NCBI GenBank assembly: GCA_963824085.1
Contig: CAWGNT010000022.1
Span: 62,001 to 126,000 of the forward strand
DNA from: JARRNE01 sp963824085
GTDB lineage: Bacteria; Pseudomonadota; Gammaproteobacteria; Chromatiales; Chromatiaceae
DNA: 64,000 bases
Direction of reading: 5' to 3'
Under the pieces are notes generated by a model. The model saw nothing but the letters and a program-made list of their open reading frames with translations, did no database searches and was not told the DNA's origin. Position numbers and translations under genes: made by a program. Below are positions 18,442 to 25,691 of the stretch, piece by piece. Position 1 is the first letter of the stretch. Each line of letters begins with the position of its first letter.

Positions 18442-19662
18442 ATGACCGAGATCGCCGTGGGCGTGGGGATGTTCACGGGGATTGTCCTGACGCTCGTCTT
18501 CATCATCCTGTTCGCCCGCTCACGCCTGGTGCCCTCGGGTGAGGTACACATCCGCGTCAACGCCGAGCGCGATGTGGCAACGCCGGTCGGCCCCAAGCTC
18601 GTGAACGCGCTGGCCAACGCGCAGCTTTTTCTGCCCTCGGCCTGCGGTGGCGGCGGCACCTGCGGCCAATGCCGGGTGAAGGTACTCAAGGGCGGCGGCG
18701 CGATCCTGCCCACCGAGACGGCGCACATCACCAAGCGCGAGGCTGCTGAGGGCGCGCGGCTCGCGTGCCAGGTGACGGTCAAGGAGGATATGGAAGTCGA
18801 GGTACCGCGCCAGGTGTTCGGTATCCGCAAGTGGCGCTGTCACGTCCGTTCCAATCGCAACGTGGCGACTTTCATCAAGGAGCTCGTGCTGGAGCTCCCG
18901 GCGGGCGAAGCAGTGGATTTCCGCGCGGGCGGCTACATCCAGATCGAATGCCCGCCGCATCGGGCACGCTACGCCGACTTCGACATCGAGGAGCGCTTTC
19001 GCGCCGACTGGGACCGTTTTGACCTCTGGCGCTACGTCTCGGAGGTCGAGGAGCCCGTGAGCCGCGCCTACTCCATGGCGAACTACCCGGAGGAGCGGGG
19101 CGTCATCATGCTCAACGTGCGCATTGCCACTCCGCCTCCGAGCAGCCCAGACGTGCCGCCGGGCGTGATGTCGTCCTACATCTTTGGGCTCAAACCGGGC
19201 GACGCGGTGACCATATCTGGGCCCTACGGTGAGTTCTTGGCCAAGGACAGCAACGCGGAGATGATTTTCGTTGGCGGTGGCGCGGGCATGGCGCCAATGC
19301 GCGCGCACATCTTCGATCAATTGAAGCGCCTGAAGAGCACGCGCAAGATCAGTTACTGGTACGGGGCGCGCAGCCGCAAGGAGATGTTCTACGGCGAGCA
19401 ATTCACCGACCTCGCGGCCGTGCACCCCAACTTCCGCTGGCACGTCGCGCTCTCGGACCCGCAAACAGAAGACCGGTGGACGGGCTACACTGGGTTCATA
19501 CACGAAGTCCTCTACGAGAGTTACCTCAAGGATCACCCCGCCCCGGAGGACTGCGAGTACTACCTGTGCGGGCCGCCGATGATGACCGCCGCGGTGACTA
19601 AGATGCTGGACAACCTGGGTGTTCCGCGGGAAAACATTCTGATGGACGATTTCGGAGGCTGA
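18442..19662 (+). CDS. nqrF: Na+-translocating NADH:quinone reductase subunit F
   Basis: NADH-oxidising subunit, 406 residues. Order of parts: one N-terminal membrane anchor (VGVGMFTGIVLTLVFIILF), a plant-type [2Fe-2S] ferredoxin domain with SACGGGGTCGQC and the distal LACQ, an FAD domain with SRAYSMANYP, and an NADH domain with FVGGGAGMAPMRAH and the C-terminal YYLCGPPMM. Length and order match V. cholerae NqrF (408). A GGAGG site at the very end of the gene probably serves nqrM. Confidence 0.96.
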   Translation: MTEIAVGVGMFTGIVLTLVFIILFARSRLVPSGEVHIRVNAERDVATPVGPKLVNALANAQLFLPSACGGGGTCGQCRVKVLKGGGAILPTETAHITKREAAEGARLACQVTVKEDMEVEVPRQVFGIRKWRCHVRSNRNVATFIKELVLELPAGEAVDFRAGGYIQIECPPHRARYADFDIEERFRADWDRFDLWRYVSEVEEPVSRAYSMANYPEERGVIMLNVRIATPPPSSPDVPPGVMSSYIFGLKPGDAVTISGPYGEFLAKDSNAEMIFVGGGAGMAPMRAHIFDQLKRLKSTRKISYWYGARSRKEMFYGEQFTDLAAVHPNFRWHVALSDPQTEDRWTGYTGFIHEVLYESYLKDHPAPEDCEYYLCGPPMMTAAVTKMLDNLGVPRENILMDDFGG

Positions 19663-19872
19663 GTGCGGTTGATGACAGTGTTTCTTATCAGCTTCGGCGT
19701 GTTTCTGCTCACCGCCATGGCCCTGGGCCTGGGGTTGTTGCTGGGGCGCATGGGTATCAGCGGGAGCTGCGGCGGACTGAACCGCATCCCGGGCCTCGAA
19801 GGGGCCTGCCGCGCCTGCGAGCGGCCCTGCCCGCGTCGCAGTGCTGCGATCGATCAGCGGATGCGCACATGA
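19663..19872 (+). CDS. nqrM: Nqr maturation protein NqrM
   Basis: A 69-residue membrane protein with one helix (LISFGVFLLTAMALGLGLLLG) followed by a four-cysteine segment, SGSCGGLNRIPG then ACRACERPC. NqrM is required for assembly of active Nqr, probably by delivering iron to the NqrD/NqrE site. The GTG at 19663 sits 4 bases after GGAGG; an ATG at 19672 is the alternative. The stop overlaps the next gene (ATGA). Confidence 0.9.
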   Translation: MRLMTVFLISFGVFLLTAMALGLGLLLGRMGISGSCGGLNRIPGLEGACRACERPCPRRSAAIDQRMRT

Positions 19873-20276
19873 CCACCCCCACTTCCGTGCAGGACTATAT
19901 GGCGGCGAACCTGGTCACGCTGCGCCCCGACATGGACATCGTCGAGGCCATGCGGCTGCTGGTCGAGCGGCGCATCTCGGGCGCGCCGGTGGTCGACCTG
20001 CAGGGCAACCTCGTGGGCGTGCTCTCGGAGCAGGATTGCCTCAAGTTGGCCCTCGAGGCAGGCTACCACGAGCAGTGGGGTGGACGCGTCTCGGAGACCA
20101 TGTCGGGCGAGGTTCGCACGGTGGAATCCGAGAGCAGCATCCTCGACGCGGCACGCCTGTTCGTCGAGGGACACTACCGGCGTTTTCCCGTCGTCAAGGA
20201 TGGGCGCCTGGTGGGCCAACTGAGCCGCCGGGATGTGTTGCGGGCCTTGCTTGCACTGGCCCAGTCACGCGGTTAG
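19869..20276 (+). CDS. CBS-domain pair protein
   Basis: 135 residues made of two CBS domains and nothing else: domain 1 near residues 7-60 (VQDYMAANLVTLRPDMDI, RRISGAPVVDLQGNLVGVLS) and domain 2 near 75-130 (VSETMSGEVRTVESES, HYRRFPVVKDGRLVGQLSRR). CBS pairs bind adenosine nucleotides or related ligands and act as regulatory sensors. The gene overlaps nqrM by four bases, so it is very likely part of the nqr transcript. A role in sensing energy state for the sodium pump is an inference from position. Confidence 0.85.
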   Translation: MTTPTSVQDYMAANLVTLRPDMDIVEAMRLLVERRISGAPVVDLQGNLVGVLSEQDCLKLALEAGYHEQWGGRVSETMSGEVRTVESESSILDAARLFVEGHYRRFPVVKDGRLVGQLSRRDVLRALLALAQSRG

Positions 20277-20288
20277 GGAGACAGGTCC

Positions 20289-20747
20289 ATGCGGTTCGAA
20301 CAGACCAAGGAGATCCTCGAGCACATCAGTAACTTCCACTCGTCGACCGCCGCGTGCTACCGCGCCTTGGAGGACCGTGCGACGCAGAGGCGCGTGAAGC
20401 TGTTCCTCGACTACCTCTCCGAGCGTCAGAACGAGCTCGCGGCGGCCGTCGACGGCTTCCTGGCCGAGGCCCAGACTGATGTCCTGGACACCTGGTTCCA
20501 GTTCGCCGACGAAGACGAGTACCTCGACTTGGTTTGCCCGGACGCCGCGCTCCACCCCGACATGTCGGTGGAGGAGGTGATGGCTGTTGCGCATGAGGTG
20601 CACGATTGCCTGATGGGCGCATATCGCGCGATCGTGGCCAACAGCGAATCGCAAGCCGTGCGCGAAGTCTTCGAGAATCTGCTCCAGGGCGGCGAGCGCC
20701 AGTGGAAGACCCTCGTGCGAAACGTTCAGCTCCTCTCCGACCTCTGA
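20289..20747 (+). CDS. Uncharacterised helical protein, possibly ferritin-like fold
   Basis: 152 residues, predicted all-helical by eye, acidic, with histidines and glutamates spaced along helices (EILEHISNFHSS, VAHEVHDCLMGAYR, FENLLQGGERQWK). The pattern recalls ferritin-like or rubrerythrin-like four-helix proteins, but a full set of metal ligands cannot be assigned. It follows the CBS gene by 12 bases and probably ends the nqr operon. I do not recognise a named family. Confidence 0.6.
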   Translation: MRFEQTKEILEHISNFHSSTAACYRALEDRATQRRVKLFLDYLSERQNELAAAVDGFLAEAQTDVLDTWFQFADEDEYLDLVCPDAALHPDMSVEEVMAVAHEVHDCLMGAYRAIVANSESQAVREVFENLLQGGERQWKTLVRNVQLLSDL

Positions 20748-20768
20748 AGCGGGACGCGTCCTCGGCAC

Positions 20769-20792
20769 GGGCTTGAGGGTTTACTCAAGCTC
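20769..20792 (+). terminator. Hairpin after the nqr operon
   Basis: GCTTGAG (20771-20777) and CTCAAGC (20784-20790) form a 7-bp stem around a 6-base loop, extendable by two pairs. It lies between the convergent nqr operon and the cyclic-nucleotide-binding gene. There is no T-run, so it may be a bidirectional or Rho-assisted end rather than a classic terminator. Confidence 0.4.
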
Positions 20793-20864
20793 GCCATCTG
20801 TCTCGCGATCGCCTTGCCGTTGCAGTCGCAACCACCGCCGACATCACAAATCGCAAGAGCGTGC

Positions 20865-21368
20865 TCAGTACCTTCCATGCTCTCGCGCAATATAGTTCGT
20901 CATCTCCACATACTGGATGTTCATGCGGCGCAGGATCGCGTGAACGGTTCGGACGATCGCGCGCATCACCTTGTAGACCAGGTCCGGATCTTCCCGCAAC
21001 AATTCCTCGAGATCCTTGCGGTGAAGCGTAAACAGCTCACAGTTGGTGAGCGCCCGTACGCCGGCACTGTGCTCGACACCGTCAATGAAACCCAGCTGGC
21101 CGATCATGTCTCCTTCGTGCAGGACATGCAGTGAAACCAGGGCACCACCGCCCGCAACCTTGACCACGTCGAAGGTCCCTCGGGTGACTACGTGAAGCGA
21201 ATCGTCTTTGTGGCCCTCTTCGACCAGAAGCTCCCCCTTTTCCAAGCCGCTTGCCGTAACGACGCTCGCCAAGCGCTTGCACTGCGCATCGGACAATTCC
21301 ACTCCCAATGGAGACCCCTTGATCACATCGGGACTGACGGTGAGCTCGCCACTTGTCGCTTCAGACAT
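20865..21368 (-). CDS. Cyclic-nucleotide-binding domain protein
   Basis: 167 residues comprising a single cNMP-binding (Crp N-terminal type) domain without a helix-turn-helix. The beta-barrel reads GELLVEEGHKDDSLHVVTRG, then VLHEGDMIGQLGFIDGVEHSAGVRA, where the phosphate-binding cassette would be; its match to the classic GE(I/L)A..RSA pattern is imperfect. A helical C-terminal tail follows. It is likely a stand-alone sensor or protein-interaction module. It lies downstream of the molybdoenzyme operon on the same strand, about 220 bases away. Confidence 0.8.
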   Translation of the reverse strand: MSEATSGELTVSPDVIKGSPLGVELSDAQCKRLASVVTASGLEKGELLVEEGHKDDSLHVVTRGTFDVVKVAGGGALVSLHVLHEGDMIGQLGFIDGVEHSAGVRALTNCELFTLHRKDLEELLREDPDLVYKVMRAIVRTVHAILRRMNIQYVEMTNYIAREHGRY

Positions 21369-21586
21369 CTAAGCTTCCTCTCCCTGCCGTGCTAATGAAA
21401 CACTCGTAACATTGGGGCCTGGCCGCCGGTTCAGACCGCGGCTGACCTGCAACTATCGCCAAGGGAGGTCCGCCGTGGGCTTCCCGAGGTCGTGCCAAGG
21501 CCCCGCAAGACCTGCAGCGAGATGCGAGGGGGCTCTTAAGGCAGCCAGCTATGGCGTGCGCTGCCGGGTAATGGGTTCCGCAAAGC

Positions 21587-22168
21587 CTACTGGTCTCCCT
21601 TCCCCCGGGCAAGGCGAAGGAGCTTTTCTCTGGGCTCGACTGGTGAGTGGACCAGGTTGTAGTGACACACGATACAGGTGATGCCTTCCTGCAAGGCCAT
21701 CTTGTGCTCGCGACGGCCGCGGCGGAATCCGGGATCGATGGCCGATTCATCCGAGTGGCAGCGCCTGCAGGTGGCGCTGTCGGTCTCGACCAGCCAGTCA
21801 CGCACGGCGTAGGCCAGCTCGGCGCGTCTGGACTCCCACACACTGGGATCCGTGAAATCATTGGTCGCCTCGGCGATGGAGTCTTTGATGCCTCCCCTGA
21901 TGTGCGCCCAAGTGGCGGGCAGGAGCATCTCGGGGATGTGGCAGTCGGCGCAGCCGGCATGGACTCCGGTCCAGGATGTGCGGTGCGCGGAAGTGGTATA
22001 CGCGGGGTCCGTGGCCACGTAAGCCTCCATCGAATGGCATGTGGTCCCGCAGAACGCATCGCTCGAGGTGTAATGGTGCACCTTCTCGGCGGCCAGGGCA
22101 CCCAGCACCCCGAGTGCGACGCCGACGAGCCCCGCTGAGAGGATCAGGCGTTTGGAACTATTGGCCAT
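21587..22168 (-). CDS. NapC/NirT-family tetraheme cytochrome c
   Basis: 193 residues with an N-terminal membrane anchor (LILSAGLVGVALGVLGALAA) and four CXXCH heme sites: CGTTCH, CADCH, CRRCH and CIVCH. This is the plan of NapC/NirT/CymA quinol dehydrogenases, which pass electrons from quinol to periplasmic reductases (or in reverse). It overlaps the upstream polyferredoxin gene by 25 bases and is the last gene of the molybdoenzyme operon, so it is the probable quinone link of that system. Confidence 0.88.
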   Translation of the reverse strand: MANSSKRLILSAGLVGVALGVLGALAAEKVHHYTSSDAFCGTTCHSMEAYVATDPAYTTSAHRTSWTGVHAGCADCHIPEMLLPATWAHIRGGIKDSIAEATNDFTDPSVWESRRAELAYAVRDWLVETDSATCRRCHSDESAIDPGFRRGRREHKMALQEGITCIVCHYNLVHSPVEPREKLLRLARGKGDQ

Positions 22169-23880
22169 TTGTTCTCTCCCACGTCGAATCGCCCCGTCAC
22201 CTCATCCCCCCGCTCGGCAGTCCGGCTGCTGGGTTCGGTTCTCCCGGGCAGTTGTGCTGCCAGGGCTGCCTTGGCACGGCAGGCGGGGCACATACTCAGC
22301 AGCCCACCAAGTCGGCCGGCCAGCAATGAATTGCCCTGGACCCGTGCTGTCGCCGCGTTGAGCAGGGCCAGAGGCAGAAAGGGGGTGCCGCACTCGCTGC
22401 AGGCCGCGGCCTCCGTTTTGATTAGGGAGGCTGGAGCCGAGCGAGCTCCGAACGCGGTCAGCCACCGCGGAGCCAGACGAATAGCCTGCTCCGGGCACCC
22501 CGCCTGACACAGACCGCATTGAACGCAAGCCTCTTCGCTAAACTGAAGGCTCGTGCCGCGCTCGCCTCCCTGCAGGGCCTTTGTCGGACACAGCCGCGTG
22601 CACGCCAAGCACAGGGTGCACCGGGATGTATCCAGGTCTACGCCGCCCACAGGCGCACCGTGGGGCAAGGTGATCTCGGCTTGGGGCACCGGCCGTCCTT
22701 CTCTGCGCAGATGCTCCAAGCAGCTCAGAAGCCCCGTGGGGTCCTCTGGCGCAACCGCAGTCACCGCGGATGCCCCTCCCGCAAGGGGGGTGCTCGACCG
22801 CGGCGCGAGCGTGTCCTCGCCCGACGGCTCGGCAATCAGGGAGATTCGTTCAGGCCGGGCGCCCACGCCCCAAAGCAGCAGCTGTGCCAGGCGCTGCTGC
22901 GCCCGCAGCACCCTGAGGCGTTTCGACGGGCCGTCGGGGGAGGGGAGCAGCTCAACTCTCTGCGCACCCAACGCCAGGGCATAGAGCCAGACGTCCACCC
23001 CGACGGAGGCGATCGAACGCACCGCCACGGGAAGCGTAGAGGGCTGGAGGCGAATCTCGACGGACTTCTCGGGAACGGCCTCGTCATGCAGAAGCAGACA
23101 GGGGTCCCTGCCGCCGGCCTCGACGGATGCCTCAAGTGCCACGCGTATCCGGCGGCGCACCTCCGTCGCTGGCTGGGCCGCATACGTAATGGCTCCAGTA
23201 GGACAGACACCGGCGCAGCCACCGCAGCCCTGACAAAGATAGGCGTCGAAGCTCGCGGCCCGATCGCTAGGGGCCAGGGCTCCGGCCGGACAGGCATCGA
23301 TACATCGCGTGCACCCTGTCACACCCTGCCGGCGATGGACGCAGCGTTTCGCGTCAAGGGCAAGATACTTCGGTTTGTCGCGGCGGCCGACCCAGCTCGG
23401 TGCCTCGCGGAGGACGCGCCCCAGGCCCGTCTCGTCCGTGCCAGGCGCGAAGTAACCGAGGGGAAGGACCTCATGGTTGATCAGAGGAGGCGAACCCAGG
23501 TCGACGACCAGATCGAACCAACCGTCCGGGTTGGGGCTCAAGGCCGAGAGGTCCAGCTCGCCTTCCGGCCCCTCGGCGGTGGCCCGAAACCGACCCAGAT
23601 GTCCGCTTAGTCGGACCACTCGGCCGGGTGCAACCAGCATGTCACGGGGGTGCTCATGGTCCTGAGGCAGACCGGTGACCACGGCCACGACCTTGTGAGC
23701 CTTGGCCAGGGACTCCGCCGCGGGTAAGGCACGCCCCGCCTCACCCAAGACCAGCACACTGCCCCTCGAGTGGTAAACGATGGGGGCGGGCCTGGCCGTG
23801 GGGACGGCGGCCAGGGCGCGCAGCGCCGCCGACCGCACCGCGGATCCTTCGTCACGGACCACCCGAGCGCCAGGGGTCAT
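22144..23880 (-). CDS. Large 4Fe-4S polyferredoxin, molybdoenzyme-associated
   Basis: 578 residues. Two ferredoxin-type pairs are visible: CTRCIDACP with CQGCGGCAGVCP in the middle, and CTLCLACTRLCP with CVQCGLCQAGCP near the C-terminus, so up to four [4Fe-4S] clusters. A CSECGTPF...CPACRAK segment looks like a zinc ribbon. The region between the ferredoxin pairs has no known motif. No signal peptide is seen, so it is probably cytoplasmic. The ATG at 23880 overlaps the torD stop. It is a paralogue, in order of motifs, of the protein at 45712-47409 in the formate dehydrogenase operon. The function of this protein type is not established to my knowledge; electron delivery or cofactor maturation are possibilities. 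Confidence 0.82.
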   Translation of the reverse strand: MTPGARVVRDEGSAVRSAALRALAAVPTARPAPIVYHSRGSVLVLGEAGRALPAAESLAKAHKVVAVVTGLPQDHEHPRDMLVAPGRVVRLSGHLGRFRATAEGPEGELDLSALSPNPDGWFDLVVDLGSPPLINHEVLPLGYFAPGTDETGLGRVLREAPSWVGRRDKPKYLALDAKRCVHRRQGVTGCTRCIDACPAGALAPSDRAASFDAYLCQGCGGCAGVCPTGAITYAAQPATEVRRRIRVALEASVEAGGRDPCLLLHDEAVPEKSVEIRLQPSTLPVAVRSIASVGVDVWLYALALGAQRVELLPSPDGPSKRLRVLRAQQRLAQLLLWGVGARPERISLIAEPSGEDTLAPRSSTPLAGGASAVTAVAPEDPTGLLSCLEHLRREGRPVPQAEITLPHGAPVGGVDLDTSRCTLCLACTRLCPTKALQGGERGTSLQFSEEACVQCGLCQAGCPEQAIRLAPRWLTAFGARSAPASLIKTEAAACSECGTPFLPLALLNAATARVQGNSLLAGRLGGLLSMCPACRAKAALAAQLPGRTEPSSRTAERGDEVTGRFDVGENKWPIVPNA

Positions 23881-24596
23881 TCGGACGCCCCTTGCTTCAG
23901 CGCAGCGGTCATGCCGGCGTATTGCGGCGTCGAATCCAAGGCAGTTAGCTGATCGGCCGTGGCGCGGAGGAACTGACGGTCCTCGCGCAATGTCTCCTCT
24001 GTCAGCTCCGCGACGGTCCGATAGAAGGGCTCGGCAGTCATACCGCCCATCAGCCGGCAATACGCCGGCACCCACGCGAGAAGATGCTCGTCGAGAAAAG
24101 CGGTCTGTTCCTGACGGCGCCGCACCGCTGCGGCAGAGTCCTCCACAGACCAGGCCTCCGCCTCGCTGAAACACAGCAAAGCCATGAACCGCAGCTCCGC
24201 CCCGACGTGATCGGGGGGGCCCGCCTCCGGTGCAATGTCGGCGAAGCCTGCCGCCTTCATCCGAGCGGCGACGGCCAGAGCGGTTCCGTCCATCAGGCGG
24301 CCCCCCCGATAAATCGATTCGTATGGCGGAGCGGGGCCGAGCTGCTCACCCAGCCCACGCAACAACCGGGTGTATTCACGGGCAAGCCGTTCGGCCAGCG
24401 GCTCGGGCGCGGAGTCTCCCAGCGAGTCCCGGAGTCGCATAGCGCCCCCCGCTGGCTCGTCGGCCCGGCCCGCTGCGGAGCGGCTTTGGATCTCCTCGAC
24501 CAACGCGACGTCGGGGCGAGTGAGGAAGAACCGGCTTAGTGCCCAATAAGCTTGGCTGCGGCGTTCGGCGATCTCGCGATCAATCGAATCCGTCAC
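23877..24596 (-). CDS. TorD-family molybdoenzyme chaperone
   Basis: 239 residues, all-helical, with the TorD/DmsD layout: N-terminal SQAYWALSRFFLTRPD, the central EYTRLLRGLGEQLGPAPPYESIY (an E-Y-x-R-L followed by PPYES) and the C-terminal FLDEHLLAWVPAYCRLM. Such chaperones bind the Tat signal of a molybdoenzyme and hold it for cofactor insertion; the client should be the Tat-exported subunit encoded upstream in this operon. It overlaps both neighbours by 4 bases. Confidence 0.85.
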   Translation of the reverse strand: MTDSIDREIAERRSQAYWALSRFFLTRPDVALVEEIQSRSAAGRADEPAGGAMRLRDSLGDSAPEPLAERLAREYTRLLRGLGEQLGPAPPYESIYRGGRLMDGTALAVAARMKAAGFADIAPEAGPPDHVGAELRFMALLCFSEAEAWSVEDSAAAVRRRQEQTAFLDEHLLAWVPAYCRLMGGMTAEPFYRTVAELTEETLREDRQFLRATADQLTALDSTPQYAGMTAALKQGASE

Positions 24597-24994
24597 CGTT
24601 TTACGGCCTTGTCCAGCTTCTCGCCGGTCCGCCGCATGTAGAACGTCGTGGCGATGCCGCCCTTCTGATGGCAGGCCAGACAGGCCTCGTGCGTGGCCTG
24701 TCCCTTGGCCCGGCGCCGCAGCTGTTCGTCCTTGCGCAGCAGCTGGTAGTCGTCCTGATACTTGTCGCCAAAATGGCAGGTCCCGCAGCCCAGGCCGAGG
24801 AGGTCGACGTGGATGGTGTGAAAGCGTCCCTTGCGATAGTCCATGGAGAGGTCGCCATAGACGGTCTCCTCTCCACTTCGGATTCGCGTGGCGAGGGTCT
24901 CCAGGTCAGTCGCAGTGTCCTGGTCGATATCCTCTTTTGCGATGGCGGGCGCGACAAGCAGCAGCGCCAGGATGAGCACCGTCAGTCTCTTCAT
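24593..24994 (-). CDS. Small periplasmic diheme cytochrome c
   Basis: 133 residues with a cleavable signal peptide (MKRLTVLILALLLVAPAIA) and two heme motifs, CGTCH and CLACH, so a periplasmic diheme protein. FHTIHVDLLGLGCGTCHFGD supplies a histidine that could be a distal ligand. Its start overlaps the stop of the Fe-S subunit gene (ATGA). In this operon it is the natural shuttle between the periplasmic molybdoenzyme and the NapC-type cytochrome. No named family recognised. Confidence 0.85.
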   Translation of the reverse strand: MKRLTVLILALLLVAPAIAKEDIDQDTATDLETLATRIRSGEETVYGDLSMDYRKGRFHTIHVDLLGLGCGTCHFGDKYQDDYQLLRKDEQLRRRAKGQATHEACLACHQKGGIATTFYMRRTGEKLDKAVKR

Positions 24995-25689
24995 CAGTAG
25001 TCGCCCCCCTCGAGCACGTAGTACACCTGCGGGCTCGTTCCATACTCTTTCTTGAGCTGGGTCGCCTTCCTGGCGCCGACGGCCTTGGCGACGGGACTGG
25101 TGGGGTCTTCGATGTCTCCGAACAGGCGGGCGTTCACGGGACAGACCAGATCGCAGGCCGGCGTGTATTCAGGGACCTTGCCCACCTGGTCCAACTTGCC
25201 GTTCGTCACCGCGGGCTCCAGGCGGTGCCAGCAGAATGTGCACTTCTCGACCACATTCGCGCGCTTGCGGTGGGTGGGGTCGCGCTTCTCCGGCGGAATC
25301 TCCTCGTAGGGAGTTAGCCCATCCTTGGCCTCGGGATACAGGCGCTCGACATCCCGGTTGTACTGGGGCACGCCGTAAGGACACACCGCGGCGCAGTACT
25401 GGCAGCCGATGCACTTGTCGTAATCCACCAGGACCACGCCGAACTCGTTCTTGCTGATGGCGTGCACCCCGATCGCGTCGCAGACCATCTTGCAAGGAGC
25501 ATCTTCGCAGTGCATGCAGTTCATGGTCGCGAACACTGTACGGGCGTTGGGGTAAGTGCCCACCTCATACTCGTTCATCACGTTCCAGGGCGCCTCCGGC
25601 GTGTAATAGTTTTCCACGTAGCAGGCGGCTATGCAGGCACGGCAGCCCATGCACCGGTTCATGTCTATCAGACGGACGAACTTTGCCAT
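24994..25689 (-). CDS. DmsB/PsrB-like four-cluster iron-sulfur subunit
   Basis: 231 residues starting at the ATG at 25689. Four [4Fe-4S] sites are visible: CMGCRACIAACY, CMHCEDAPCKMVCD, CIGCQYCAAVCP, and a split site CTFCWHRL...CDLVCP. This is the electron-transfer beta subunit of a DMSO-reductase-family enzyme. No Tat signal of its own, so it would be exported bound to the catalytic subunit, whose gene ends 3 bases upstream. Confidence 0.9.
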   Translation of the reverse strand: MAKFVRLIDMNRCMGCRACIAACYVENYYTPEAPWNVMNEYEVGTYPNARTVFATMNCMHCEDAPCKMVCDAIGVHAISKNEFGVVLVDYDKCIGCQYCAAVCPYGVPQYNRDVERLYPEAKDGLTPYEEIPPEKRDPTHRKRANVVEKCTFCWHRLEPAVTNGKLDQVGKVPEYTPACDLVCPVNARLFGDIEDPTSPVAKAVGARKATQLKKEYGTSPQVYYVLEGGDY

Positions 25690-25691
25690 GA

